Shown here piece after piece: positions 50,267-58,428 of a stretch of DNA of 64,000 nt. The stretch comes from Pelomonas sp965229315 (GTDB taxonomy: Bacteria; Pseudomonadota; Gammaproteobacteria; Burkholderiales; Burkholderiaceae_C): positions 372,001 through 436,000 of the forward strand of contig NZ_CBDDJA010000001.1 of assembly GCF_965229315.1 (NCBI RefSeq), read 5' to 3'. The notes below the pieces were generated by a model. That model did no database searches, was not told the origin of the DNA, and saw nothing but the letters and a program-made list of their open reading frames with translations. Each line of letters begins with the position of its first letter. The stretch's first letter is position 1. The position numbers and the translations under genes were made by a program.

Positions 50267-52171
50267 ATGTCCACTCACCGCCAAGTCATTGCCTGCGTCT
50301 TGCCCGGACAGCAAGCCGTGGACCTGGCCGAACGGGCGCTGGCGAAGGCGCAGGCGCTGGACGCGAAATGCACGTTGCTGGTGTTGAGCCGAGGCACCGC
50401 AGACGCCCAGGCCCATGCCGAGGTGCTGGCAGCGGCACGCAAGAGCGGCGCAGAAGCGCACTGCATGCCGCTCGCACAGGCCACGCCCACCACCATGCTC
50501 GACGCACTGCGGCCCTGGCTGAGCGCGGCGCAACGGCCCGTGCTGATGCTGCAGCGGCAGCCGGACGGCCTCTTCGGCGCCGGCACGCCGTCCGCGCGGC
50601 TCGCCGCTCGCTGCGCGGACAGCCTTCCCCATGTGCGCGTCCAGCTCGTGCCCGCGGCCCCCCGCCACCGGCACCTGCGCTGGCCGAATGCGCTGCGCGC
50701 CGACTGGCTGGACGCCTGGTGGCCCACGCTGCAGATCCTGCTGGCCTGCACGCTGGCCGGCGAGCTGATGAAGGGCTATTTCGAGCCTGCCAACACCCTC
50801 ATGATCTACATGGCCGGCACGACCCTGGTGGGCTTTCGCGCCGGCATGCGCCAGGCCGTCGCCTTCGTGCTGGGCAGCGTGGTGCTGTACGACCTGATCT
50901 TCCTGCCGCCCTACTGGACCCTCATCAAGCTGGGGCCGCAGTACTACTTCACCTTCGGCGTGATGCTGGCCGTGGGCTGCCTGATCAGCCGGCTGGCCTC
51001 CAACGTCCGCATGCAGACGCTGGAGCTGGAGGCCCGCGCGCGGCGCGCGCAGGCGCGCAACGACCTGTCCTACGACCTGGTGCGCGCCTCGACCGTGGAG
51101 CACGTGCAGGCCGCGCTGCGGTCTGCCGTCGATGGCAGCCTGGAGGGGGCGGCCGAGCTGCTGCTGCCCGGGCCCGATGGCCGGCTGCAGGCGGTCGACG
51201 CGCCACAGCCGCAGTTCGCCGACCGAGACACCGCCGCGCGCGTGCTGGCCACGGGGCAGCACATCACGGTCGGCTCCTGCCCCGTGCTGCTGCACCTGGC
51301 GTTGCCGGGCAGCGGCCCGCCGCTGGGCGTGCTGGTGGTCAAGCTGGACGCGCCGCTGTGCGAGGAGGCGCGGGACGCCGAGCTGCTGCGCGCGTTCGCC
51401 GACAAGGTGGCCGTCGTGCTGCAGCGCCTGCGGCTGGAAGCGCTGAGTGCCCGCTCCGCGCTGGAAGCCGAGAGCGAGCGCGTGCGCAACACGCTGCTGG
51501 CCGCGATCTCGCATGACTTCCGCAGCCCGATGACGACCATCGTCGGCTCCGTCAGCAGCCTGCTGGAGCAGCACGATGCGCTCCCGCCGACGCTGCGCGA
51601 GCGGCTGTTGCGCGGCGTGCTCAGCGAGGCGCGCCGCGTGCATTCGCTGATGAGCAACCTGCTGGACCTGACGCGCATCGAGGGCGGCGCCGTGCGGCTG
51701 AACCCGGAATGGTGCCCGGTGGACGAGCTTTTCGCCGCTTCGCTGGCCGCCCAGGGGGCTACGCTCGGCGAGCACCGGGTGAGCACCACATGCGACCCGG
51801 ACGCGCTGCTGTGGTGCGACCCGCGACTGATGGAACAACTGCTCAACAACGTGCTGGAGAACGCCGCCCGACATGCGCCCGCGGGATCGCAGATCCGCGT
51901 CCGCTTCGAAGCCGGGGAGGCCGCGGCCCGGGTGGTCGTGCAGGACGACGGACCGGGTTTCCCGCCCGGCCGGGAGCAGGACATGATGAAGAAGTTCATG
52001 CGCGGCTCGCGGCAGGCCGGCCACGGCACCGGGCTGGGCCTGGCCATCTGCGCGGCCATTGCCAGGCTGCACGCCGGCGAGCTGGAGCTGAGCAACCAGG
52101 GCGGCGCCCAGGTCGCGCTGTGGCTGCCCCAGCCGGCCTGCGCACCCGTCACCGACGACAGCACGCTTTGA
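50267..52171 (+). CDS. KdpD-like sensor histidine kinase without the KdpD N-terminal domain
   Basis: 634 residues from the ATG at 50267. Order of parts: a universal-stress-protein-like domain (~5-130), a DUF4118 block of four membrane segments (~150-245), a GAF-like domain (~255-390), a dimerisation domain with His416 (ISHDFRSPMTT) and an ATPase domain with NNVLENAARHAP and GTGLGLAICAAIA. KdpD has these parts plus an N-terminal ~200-residue KdpD domain with a Walker motif, which is missing here. No kdpFABC genes are present, so the stimulus may not be K+. The response regulator gene overlaps its stop (TTGA at 52168-52171). Confidence 0.88.
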   Translation: MSTHRQVIACVLPGQQAVDLAERALAKAQALDAKCTLLVLSRGTADAQAHAEVLAAARKSGAEAHCMPLAQATPTTMLDALRPWLSAAQRPVLMLQRQPDGLFGAGTPSARLAARCADSLPHVRVQLVPAAPRHRHLRWPNALRADWLDAWWPTLQILLACTLAGELMKGYFEPANTLMIYMAGTTLVGFRAGMRQAVAFVLGSVVLYDLIFLPPYWTLIKLGPQYYFTFGVMLAVGCLISRLASNVRMQTLELEARARRAQARNDLSYDLVRASTVEHVQAALRSAVDGSLEGAAELLLPGPDGRLQAVDAPQPQFADRDTAARVLATGQHITVGSCPVLLHLALPGSGPPLGVLVVKLDAPLCEEARDAELLRAFADKVAVVLQRLRLEALSARSALEAESERVRNTLLAAISHDFRSPMTTIVGSVSSLLEQHDALPPTLRERLLRGVLSEARRVHSLMSNLLDLTRIEGGAVRLNPEWCPVDELFAASLAAQGATLGEHRVSTTCDPDALLWCDPRLMEQLLNNVLENAARHAPAGSQIRVRFEAGEAAARVVVQDDGPGFPPGREQDMMKKFMRGSRQAGHGTGLGLAICAAIARLHAGELELSNQGGAQVALWLPQPACAPVTDDSTL

Positions 52172-52866
52172 GCCGCGAGCCCTGCACGGCCCTGGTGGTC
52201 GAGGACGACCCGCAGATCCGGCACATGCTGGTCAGCGCACTGACTGCGGGCGGCTACCAGGTCCACGAGGCGGACTGCGCGGCCCAGGGCGAGACGCTGG
52301 CGGGCAATCGCCGCATCGACGTGTTCCTCATCGACCTCGGCCTGCCCGATGGCGACGGGCTGGAGCTGATCCGGCGCCTGCGCGGCTGGACCCAGCGGCC
52401 CATCCTCGTGCTGTCCGGACGCACGCAGGAAAGCGAGAAGGTCGACGCGCTGGATGGCGGCGCCGACGACTACCTGATCAAGCCCTTCGGCGTGGCCGAG
52501 CTGCACGCCCGGCTGCGGGTGGCGCTGCGGCATGCCGCGCAGACCTCGCATGCCGGCCGGACCTCGCTGCGCCTGGGCCCCGTCGCCATCGACCTGGACG
52601 GCAAGACCGTGACTCGCAGCGGCGAGCTCGTGCGCCTGACCGGCACGCAGTGGCGGCTGCTTGCCCTGCTGGCCAAGCACGCCAACCGTGTCGTGACGAC
52701 ACGCCAGCTGCTGCACGAGGTCTGGGGGCCCAACCAGTCGGACCATGCCCATTACTTGCGCGTGTATGTCCACCAGCTGCGGCGCAAGCTGGAACCTGAC
52801 GCCAACCCGCCGACACGGCTGTTAACTGAAACTGGCGTCGGATACCGTCTAGTTGTAGACGACTAG
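52168..52866 (+). CDS. OmpR/KdpE-type response regulator, coupled to the kinase
   Basis: 232 residues from a TTG start that overlaps the kinase stop, the only start that includes the whole receiver domain (TALVVEDDPQIR). Phosphorylation Asp in VFLIDLGLPDGDG; Lys in LIKPFGV. The C-terminal winged helix (~130-230) ends LLTETGVGYRLVVDD. By position it is the partner of the KdpD-like kinase. A TTG start with overlap would make its translation depend on the kinase gene. Its 3' end is followed by a direct-repeat promoter region and a paralogue. Confidence 0.9.
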   Translation: MSREPCTALVVEDDPQIRHMLVSALTAGGYQVHEADCAAQGETLAGNRRIDVFLIDLGLPDGDGLELIRRLRGWTQRPILVLSGRTQESEKVDALDGGADDYLIKPFGVAELHARLRVALRHAAQTSHAGRTSLRLGPVAIDLDGKTVTRSGELVRLTGTQWRLLALLAKHANRVVTTRQLLHEVWGPNQSDHAHYLRVYVHQLRRKLEPDANPPTRLLTETGVGYRLVVDD

Positions 52867-52870
52867 AGTT

Positions 52871-52911
52871 TTTACGCTCACTTTACGCAACTGGCGCTAT
52901 GGTGTGATATT
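52871..52911 (+). promoter_or_regulatory. Tandem 11-bp direct repeats and promoter upstream of the second regulator
   Basis: TTTACGC occurs at 52871-52877 and 52882-52888, eleven bases apart, the spacing at which OmpR/PhoB/KdpE-type dimers bind tandem half-sites. The second copy overlaps a -35-like TTTACG (52882-52887); 18 bases on is GATATT (52906-52911) preceded by TGT, an extended -10. An activator site overlapping the -35 suggests autoregulation or cross-regulation by one of the flanking regulators. Confidence 0.5.
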
Positions 52912-53249
52912 GCCGTTCGCCGGGCCCCTGAGAGGGTTCGCGTACCGCGGGCGACCTGCCGGGCAGGCGGCATGAGCCGCCATGTCCGTGCTGATTGACG
53001 AGGAACAAGCAAGACCGGGACCCGGTCTGGCAGCCTCTCGAGCGGCGGTTGGGTGCCCGGTATGGGACGGCCCCCTCCGGCGCGGCGTGTGCGCCGGCTT
53101 CGTTCGCTTGTCATCTCCGCCGTCGGCGGACATGGCATGTCGCTTCGGCTTTCAGCATTGCGCAAATTCACAGAAAACGGGACGTCATGGCGGGAGACAA
53201 GCCTCAGACGCCGGCCCTGCGCCGGCTGGCACGCCCACGTCATCTGGCC

Positions 53250-53281
53250 GGCCACGCCATGCCCGCCTTGAGGGCGTGGCC
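53250..53281 (+). promoter_or_regulatory. Hairpin directly abutting the start codon of the second regulator
   Basis: Arms GGCCACGCC (53250-53258) and GGCGTGGCC (53273-53281) form a perfect 9-bp stem with a 14-base loop; the next base is the A of the ATG. The likely Shine-Dalgarno GAGGG (53270-53274) is partly in the stem, so the structure could limit translation initiation. Confidence 0.5.
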
Positions 53282-53980
53282 ATGACGTCTGGCTATCGGC
53301 ATACCGTGCTGGTCATCGAGGACGAGCAGCGCATCCGTGAGCTGCTCGTCACGACGCTGGCCGCCGAGGGCTTCGCGGTGCACGAGGCCGGCTCCGCGGG
53401 CGAAGGCCTGGCCATCGCCATGACACGGCGCATCGACCTCTACCTGGTCGACCTCGGCCTGCCCGACCTGGACGGCCAGCAACTGATCCGCCGCCTGCGC
53501 GCGGCCACGCAGCGCCCCATCCTCGTGCTGTCCGCACGCGCCAGCGAGAACGACAAGGTCTCGGCGCTGGACATGGGCGCCGACGACTACCTCGTCAAGC
53601 CCTTCAGCGTGCCGGAGCTGCACGCGCGGCTGCGGGTCGCCCTGCGCCGCGCGGCACGCACCGACACCGGGCGGCAGCACCTGCAGATCGGCGAGGTGCG
53701 GGTGGACCTGGAAAGCATGACGGTGATGCGAGGCGACGTGCCGGTCCGGCTGACCGCGACGCAATGGCGGCTGCTGACGGTGCTGGCCAGGTCGGCCAAC
53801 CGCGTCGTCACCTCGCAAGCGCTGCTGCGCGAGGTCTGGGGCCCCGGCCAGCTCGAGCACGGCCACTACCTGCGCATCTACATGCGCCAGCTGCGCCAGA
53901 AGCTGGAGGCCGATGCGACCCAGCCGCGCTACCTGCTGACCGAGCCCGGCCTGGGCTACCGGCTCGTCGTCGACCCCTGA
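53282..53980 (+). CDS. OmpR/KdpE-type response regulator, paralogue
   Basis: 232 residues, exactly the length of the regulator 415 bases upstream and similar throughout (VWGPGQLEHGHYLRIYMRQL against VWGPNQSDHAHYLRVYVHQL). Receiver Asp in LYLVDLGLPDLDG, Lys in LVKPFSV, winged helix to the C-terminus. The frame is open back to 52982, but the upstream stretch is low-complexity and the receiver begins right after this ATG; a GTG at 53276 is a minor alternative. With no second kinase gene beside it, it may share the KdpD-like kinase or answer to an unlinked one. Confidence 0.9.
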   Translation: MTSGYRHTVLVIEDEQRIRELLVTTLAAEGFAVHEAGSAGEGLAIAMTRRIDLYLVDLGLPDLDGQQLIRRLRAATQRPILVLSARASENDKVSALDMGADDYLVKPFSVPELHARLRVALRRAARTDTGRQHLQIGEVRVDLESMTVMRGDVPVRLTATQWRLLTVLARSANRVVTSQALLREVWGPGQLEHGHYLRIYMRQLRQKLEADATQPRYLLTEPGLGYRLVVDP

Positions 53981-54138
53981 CGCGCCTGCCGCGGGCGCCA
54001 CGGCGCACCGCACCGCCCGGCCGCGGCTGTCAGCGGAACCACACAGTTTGCGTTCATCCGGCGCGCTGCACGCTGCAGAACGTGAACCACGTCGCGCACG
54101 GGGCGCCTCGTGCAGGCGGTGGCCTGCAATTTTGATAC

Positions 54139-54150
54139 GGCGTTAACGCC
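54139..54150. promoter_or_regulatory. Palindrome upstream of the chemosensory operon
   Basis: GGCGTTAACGCC is fully self-complementary and is one of few AT-containing sites in a very GC-rich gap, next to a TTGATA. Its position about 215 bases upstream of the first chemosensory gene suits an operator, but no regulator can be named. Confidence 0.35.
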
Positions 54151-54300
54151 CCCCTGGATAGCCTGATTGGCATGTGCTCATCCATGGCAAGCCCGTACTT
54201 TCCCGCCCGCCAAAGCGACGCCGCGCGATGCGCGGCCCGCGTGAGGCCTGCGCGGTCCGTGCCGGCCCCCTGGCACGCATGACCCCCTGCTCCTCGCGCA

Positions 54301-54321
54301 CCGGCACGGCACCCGTGCCGG
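54301..54321 (+). repeat. 9-bp stem hairpin upstream of the first chemosensory gene
   Basis: Perfect arms CCGGCACGG and CCGTGCCGG around CAC, ending 45 bases before the ATG. No T tract follows. It would form a stable structure in the leader RNA. Confidence 0.45.
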
Positions 54322-54366
54322 CGCCGCGAGCTGCCCGATGAACCGCCTGACTGCCCACCGGTCCCG

Positions 54367-55584
54367 ATGACGACACCGACCTCTCTCAGCGCCGCCCTGC
54401 GGCGCGCGGCACCCGCCGAGCGGCACGCGGCGCTCGGCCTGCTGGCCGGCACCGCGCTGGCCACCGCGGCGGTCTGCGCCGTGCCGGCGCTGCCCCGGCC
54501 CGCCACCTTCGCGCTGGCCGCCGTGCTGCTGGCCGGCGGCCTGTGGCTGCTGCGGGCCTGGCTGGTCGCCCTGCGCGAGCGGCAGGCCGAGATCAAGCGC
54601 TACGTCGACAGCCACCGCGAGTTCAGCGCGACGCTCGCACCCGTCTGGTCGCGCCAGATCGCGATGTCGCGCAGCCAGATGGAGGCGGCCATCACCGAGC
54701 TCAGCCTGCGCTTCGGCGGCATCGTCGACAAGCTCGGGCAGACGCTGTCGATCAGCGAGTCCAGCCTGCGGCCCGCGGCCGGCGGCGGCAGTGGCGGCAC
54801 CCTCCCGGCCGTGTTCGCGCAATGCGAGCAGCGGCTCGTCCGCCTCGTCGAGGCCATCGAGGACGCCATGCAGGGCAAGGCGGCGCTCGCGGCGCAGATC
54901 GGTGAGCTGACCACGCTGGCCGCCGAGCTGCAGGGCATGGCCGCCCAGGTCGCGCAGATCGCCGCGCAGACCAACCTGCTGGCCATCAACGCCGCCATCG
55001 AGGCAGCGCACGCCGGCGACTCGGGCCGCGGCTTCGCCGTGCTGGCGCAGGAGGTGCGCAAGCTGTCGGCGCTGTCGGGCGACACCGGCGCGCGCATCGC
55101 GGCGACCGTGTCCCGCGTCACCGAAGGCATCGCCGCGACGCAATCCGCCTCCGAGGCGTCGCGTCACGACGACCAGGCGGCGACCCAGCAGTCGCGCACC
55201 GCCATCGCCGCCGTGCTCGACGAGCTGCGCGGCCTGACCGACGCCATGGCGGCATCCACCCGCCAGCTGCAGCAGGAGAGCACGGGCATCCATGGCGAGG
55301 TGTCCGAGGCGCTGGTGCAGCTGCAGTTCCAGGACCGCGTCAACCAGATCCTGACGCACGTGCAGCAGAGCATCGAGCAGCTGCCCGGGCAGATGGCCGC
55401 CACGAGCGACGACTACGAGACGCATGGCCAGCTGGCACCGGTCAGCGCCACCGCGATGGTCGACGAACTCGAGCGCAGCTACGCGATGGCCGAAGAGCGC
55501 CACCCCTCCCCGGCGCCCGCGGGCGCCGTCGGCGGCAAGGCGCAGGCGGACCGTCCGTCCGAGAGCGAAATCACCTTCTTCTGA
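54367..55584 (+). CDS. MCP-like signalling protein with CheZ-like phosphatase motif
   Basis: 405 residues. Two adjacent membrane segments (~20-42 and ~47-70) with almost no periplasmic loop, no ligand-binding domain and no HAMP domain. A receptor-type coiled-coil tip follows (AAQTNLLAINAAIEAAHAG near residue 200), which would bind CheA/CheW. Further on, LQFQDRVNQILTHV contains FQDxxxQ (321-327) with Asp323 and Gln327 spaced like the catalytic Asp143 and Gln147 of E. coli CheZ (FQDLTGQ). The C-terminus ends SEITFF, similar in place and character to the CheY-binding tail of CheZ. The cheY gene follows eight bases later. It may be both array component and CheY phosphatase; the phosphatase part is inference. 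Confidence 0.8.
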   Translation: MTTPTSLSAALRRAAPAERHAALGLLAGTALATAAVCAVPALPRPATFALAAVLLAGGLWLLRAWLVALRERQAEIKRYVDSHREFSATLAPVWSRQIAMSRSQMEAAITELSLRFGGIVDKLGQTLSISESSLRPAAGGGSGGTLPAVFAQCEQRLVRLVEAIEDAMQGKAALAAQIGELTTLAAELQGMAAQVAQIAAQTNLLAINAAIEAAHAGDSGRGFAVLAQEVRKLSALSGDTGARIAATVSRVTEGIAATQSASEASRHDDQAATQQSRTAIAAVLDELRGLTDAMAASTRQLQQESTGIHGEVSEALVQLQFQDRVNQILTHVQQSIEQLPGQMAATSDDYETHGQLAPVSATAMVDELERSYAMAEERHPSPAPAGAVGGKAQADRPSESEITFF

Positions 55585-55592
55585 GGAACGAC

Positions 55593-55961
55593 ATGGCCAA
55601 GACCATCCTTGTCGTCGATGACTCCGCATCCCTGCGGCAGGTCGTCGGCATTGCCCTGCGGGGCGCCGGGTACGACGTCATCGAGGCCTGCGACGGGCAG
55701 GACGCGCTGAACAAGCTCACGGGCCAGAAGGTCCACCTGATGATCAGCGACGTGAACATGCCGAACATGGACGGCATCAGCTTCGTCAAGGCCGTCAAGC
55801 AGCGCCCCGCCTACCGCTTCACGCCCGTCGTCATGCTGACGACGGAGTCGCAGGAGTCCAAGAAGGCCGAAGGCCAGGCGGCCGGTGCCAAGGCCTGGGT
55901 CGTCAAGCCCTTCCGGCCCGAGCAGATGCTGGTCGTCGTGCAGAAGCTGGTGCTGCCATGA
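55593..55961 (+). CDS. cheY: CheY-type single-domain response regulator
   Basis: 122 residues, one receiver domain: acidic pocket VVDD, phosphorylation Asp in MISDVNMPNMDG, conserved Thr/Ser in MLTTES and Lys in VVKPF. It carries the phosphate from CheA to its output. GAGGA lies six bases before the ATG. It overlaps the STAS gene start by ATGA. No flagellar gene is in the window, so whether it acts on the flagellar motor is open. Confidence 0.92.
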   Translation: MAKTILVVDDSASLRQVVGIALRGAGYDVIEACDGQDALNKLTGQKVHLMISDVNMPNMDGISFVKAVKQRPAYRFTPVVMLTTESQESKKAEGQAAGAKAWVVKPFRPEQMLVVVQKLVLP

Positions 55962-56257
55962 GCGGCACGCCGCCGCTGAGCATCGTCGGCGAGCTGACGA
56001 TCTACCGGGCCCTGGAACTCAAGCCGCTGATCGTGGACGAGGTCCGGCAGCGCGCCGCGCCCTGCATCGACCTGTCCGCGGTCGAAGAGATCGACACCGC
56101 CGGCCTGCAGCTGCTGCTGCTGGCGCAGCGCGAGGCGCAGGCCCGCGGCGTGGCGCTGCGGCTGCTGAGCCCGAGCGCGGCCGTGCGCGATGCGCTCGAA
56201 CTGCTGTGGCTCAGCCCGCGCCTGGAGGCCGAGCCTCAACCCGGAGCCCCGTCATGA
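55958..56257 (+). CDS. STAS-domain protein (anti-anti-sigma type)
   Basis: 99 residues forming a single STAS domain. The loop EEIDTAGLQLLLLAQ corresponds to the DSSG phosphorylation loop of SpoIIAA-type proteins, with Thr at the phospho-site. No matching RsbW-type anti-sigma kinase is encoded here. It is locked into the chemosensory operon by overlaps at both ends (ATGA at 55958 and at 56254). In comparable operons such STAS proteins are conserved but their role in the array is not settled. Confidence 0.87.
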   Translation: MSGTPPLSIVGELTIYRALELKPLIVDEVRQRAAPCIDLSAVEEIDTAGLQLLLLAQREAQARGVALRLLSPSAAVRDALELLWLSPRLEAEPQPGAPS

Positions 56258-58398
56258 ACATCGAGCAGGCATTGCAGACCTTCATCGCCGAGAGCCATGA
56301 GCTGCTCGACGACATGGAAGCCGCCCTGCTGTCCGTCGGCCACGCCAGCCCGGACGAACGCAGCGAGTCGGTCAACGCGATCTTCCGCGCCGCCCACACC
56401 ATCAAGGGCTCGGCCGGCCTGTTCGGCCTGGACCACGTGGTGGCCTTCACCCACGTCGCGGAGAGCGCTCTCGATGAAATCCGCGCCGACCGGCTCGCCC
56501 TGGACGAGGCGCTGATCGCGCTGCTGCTGAGCTGCGCCGACCACATGCGGGCGCTGGTGGACGCGATCGCGTCCGGCCGCACCGACCCGCAGCCCGGGCT
56601 GCAGGACGAGGGCGAGCCGCTGCTGCAGGCGCTGCGCACGCGGCTGGGCCTGGAGGCCGCACAGGCCGGCGCCGTGGCACTGCCGGGCGCCGCGGTGCCG
56701 GCCGGGCCGGGCTGCTGGCACCTGTCCGTGCGCTTCGGGCCCAGCGTGCTGCGCAACGGCATGGACCCGATGTCCTTCATCCGCTACCTCGGCACGCTGG
56801 GCCGCATCGTGCGCCTCATCACGCTGCCGGACCGGCTGCCCGCCGCCGCGGAGATGGACCCCGAGTGCTGCTACCTGGGCTTCGAGATCGCGCTGGAAAC
56901 GTCGGTCGACAAGGCGGCCATCGAGAACGTCTTCGAGTTCGTGCTGGACGACTGCGAGCTGCGCATCCTGCCGCCCGCGTCGCGCATCGACGAGTACGTG
57001 AACCTGATCCGCGCGCTGCCGGAGGAGCCGTTCCGGCTCGGCGAGATCCTGGCGGGCTGCGGCAGCGTGACCCATCACGAGATCCGCCAGGCGCTGCAGG
57101 CCCAGGACCGCAGCCGCGCCACTGATGTGGCGCCGCGCCGGCTGGGCGACCTGCTGGTGGAGCAGGGCGGCATCCAGCCGGCGGTCGTCGAGGCCGCGCT
57201 GAACCAGCAGCGCAAGGCGCGCGACGTGCCGGCGCGCGACCGGCAGTCCGTCCGCGTCGACGCCGACAAGCTCGACGGCCTCATCGACCTCATCGGCGAA
57301 CTCATCATCGCCCAGGCCAGTGCCAGCCTGGCATCGCGGCGCACGGCCGATGCCGAGCTGCACGAGGCCCATTCCACGCTGGGTGCGCTCGTGCAGGCCG
57401 TGCGCGACAGCGCGCTGCAGCTGCGCATGGTCAAGATCGGCGCCACCTTCGCGCGCTTCCAGCGCGTCGTGCACGACGTGTCGCGCGAGATCGGCAAGCA
57501 GATCGACCTCGTCATCAGCGGCGAGGACACCGAGCTGGACAAGACCGTCGTGGAGCGCATCGGCGACCCGCTCACGCACCTGGTGCGCAACGCGATGGAC
57601 CATGGCATCGAGGTGGCCGAGGTGCGCGCCGCGCGCGGCAAGCCGGCACTCGGCAGCATCCGCCTGAACGCGTACCACGATGCCGGCAGCGTGGTCATCG
57701 AGGTGGCAGACGACGGCGGCGGCCTGGACCGCGAGCGCATCCTCGCCAAGGCCGTCGAACGCGGCCTGGTCGAGCCCGGGCGCACGCTGTCGGACAGCGA
57801 GGTCTTCGGCCTGATCTTCGAGCCCGGCTTCTCCACCGCCGAGCAGATCACCAACCTGTCGGGCCGCGGCGTCGGCATGGATGTCGTCAAGCGCAACATC
57901 GCCGAGCTGCGCGGCGACGTGTCCGTGGCGAGCCGGCCCGGCGCGGGCACCACCGTCACCGTGCGCCTGCCGCTGACGCTGGCCATCATCGACGGCTTCC
58001 AGGTCGAGGTCGGCCGCACCGTCTTCGTCGTGCCGCTGGAGGCCGTCGAGGAGTGCATCGAGTACCGCGGCGCCGGTGCCGACTGGATCGAACTGCGCGG
58101 CCAGGTGCTGCCGCTGATCCAGCTGCGCCAGCTGTTCGAGATCGACGGCCCCGCCGCGGCGCGGCAGAACATCGTCGTGCTGCGCCAGGGCCGCGACCGG
58201 CTGGGCCTGGTCGTCGACACGCTGCTCGGCGAGGCCCAGACCGTCATCAAGCCGCTGTCCCGCGTCTTCTCCCAGGCCAAGGGCATCAGCGGTTCCAGCA
58301 TCCGCGGCAACGGGGACGTCGTCCTCATCCTCGACGTCCCGGCCCTGGTCCAGCAGGCCTGCCGGCGTCCCATCCCCACCGATTCCGTCGTCGCCTGA
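56254..58398 (+). CDS. cheA: Chemotaxis histidine kinase CheA
   Basis: 714 residues. The HPt domain has His48 in FRAAHTIKGSAG. Then come a variable region (~140-330, including YLGFEIALETSVDKA), a dimerisation domain (VDADKLDGLIDLIGELIIAQ), an ATPase domain with NAMDHGIE and GRGVGMDVVK, and a CheW-like C-terminal domain. It phosphorylates CheY and CheB. The region between the HPt domain and the dimerisation domain contains a segment (LAGCGSVTHHEIRQALQAQD, LGDLLVEQGGIQPAVVEAAL) resembling the helical repeats found in this CheA subclass. One CheA only is present, in the same overlap-linked chain as the STAS protein. Confidence 0.93.
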   Translation: MNIEQALQTFIAESHELLDDMEAALLSVGHASPDERSESVNAIFRAAHTIKGSAGLFGLDHVVAFTHVAESALDEIRADRLALDEALIALLLSCADHMRALVDAIASGRTDPQPGLQDEGEPLLQALRTRLGLEAAQAGAVALPGAAVPAGPGCWHLSVRFGPSVLRNGMDPMSFIRYLGTLGRIVRLITLPDRLPAAAEMDPECCYLGFEIALETSVDKAAIENVFEFVLDDCELRILPPASRIDEYVNLIRALPEEPFRLGEILAGCGSVTHHEIRQALQAQDRSRATDVAPRRLGDLLVEQGGIQPAVVEAALNQQRKARDVPARDRQSVRVDADKLDGLIDLIGELIIAQASASLASRRTADAELHEAHSTLGALVQAVRDSALQLRMVKIGATFARFQRVVHDVSREIGKQIDLVISGEDTELDKTVVERIGDPLTHLVRNAMDHGIEVAEVRAARGKPALGSIRLNAYHDAGSVVIEVADDGGGLDRERILAKAVERGLVEPGRTLSDSEVFGLIFEPGFSTAEQITNLSGRGVGMDVVKRNIAELRGDVSVASRPGAGTTVTVRLPLTLAIIDGFQVEVGRTVFVVPLEAVEECIEYRGAGADWIELRGQVLPLIQLRQLFEIDGPAAARQNIVVLRQGRDRLGLVVDTLLGEAQTVIKPLSRVFSQAKGISGSSIRGNGDVVLILDVPALVQQACRRPIPTDSVVA

Positions 58399-58428
58399 GG
58401 CGGCACCCACATCTCCCAGGAGCTACAC

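Larger units (their letters stand above)
52867..53281 (+). other. 415-base intergenic region between the two response regulator genes
   Basis: The first ~45 bases are AT-rich and hold tandem repeats with a possible promoter. The remainder is GC-rich and structured: a GGCGGC-ATGA-GCCGCC hairpin lies at 52966-52981 and another at 53250-53281. Small open frames across it (for example 52995-53285) are Arg/Pro-rich and look non-coding. It is best read as a long leader of the second regulator gene. Confidence 0.5.
53981..54366 (+). other. 386-base intergenic region before the chemosensory operon
   Basis: No open frame here looks coding. It holds a 12-bp palindrome GGCGTTAACGCC (54139-54150) in a short AT-rich patch that also includes TTGATA (54132-54137), a candidate -35 without a good -10. 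A 9-bp hairpin with three-base loop, CCGGCACGG-CAC-CCGTGCCGG, follows at 54301-54321. The operon promoter is presumably in this region. Confidence 0.45.

Noticed and set aside
52982..53281. 100-residue N-terminal extension of the second response regulator
   Set aside because: The receiver begins right after 53282 and the extension is low-complexity; the paralogue has the same 232-residue length without it.
52995..53285. 96-codon frame between the two response regulators
   Set aside because: Pro/Arg-rich, no Shine-Dalgarno, overlaps hairpins; looks like leader sequence.
54301..54321. Hairpin upstream of the chemosensory operon as an intrinsic terminator
   Set aside because: No T tract follows and the nearest upstream gene ends more than 300 bases away.
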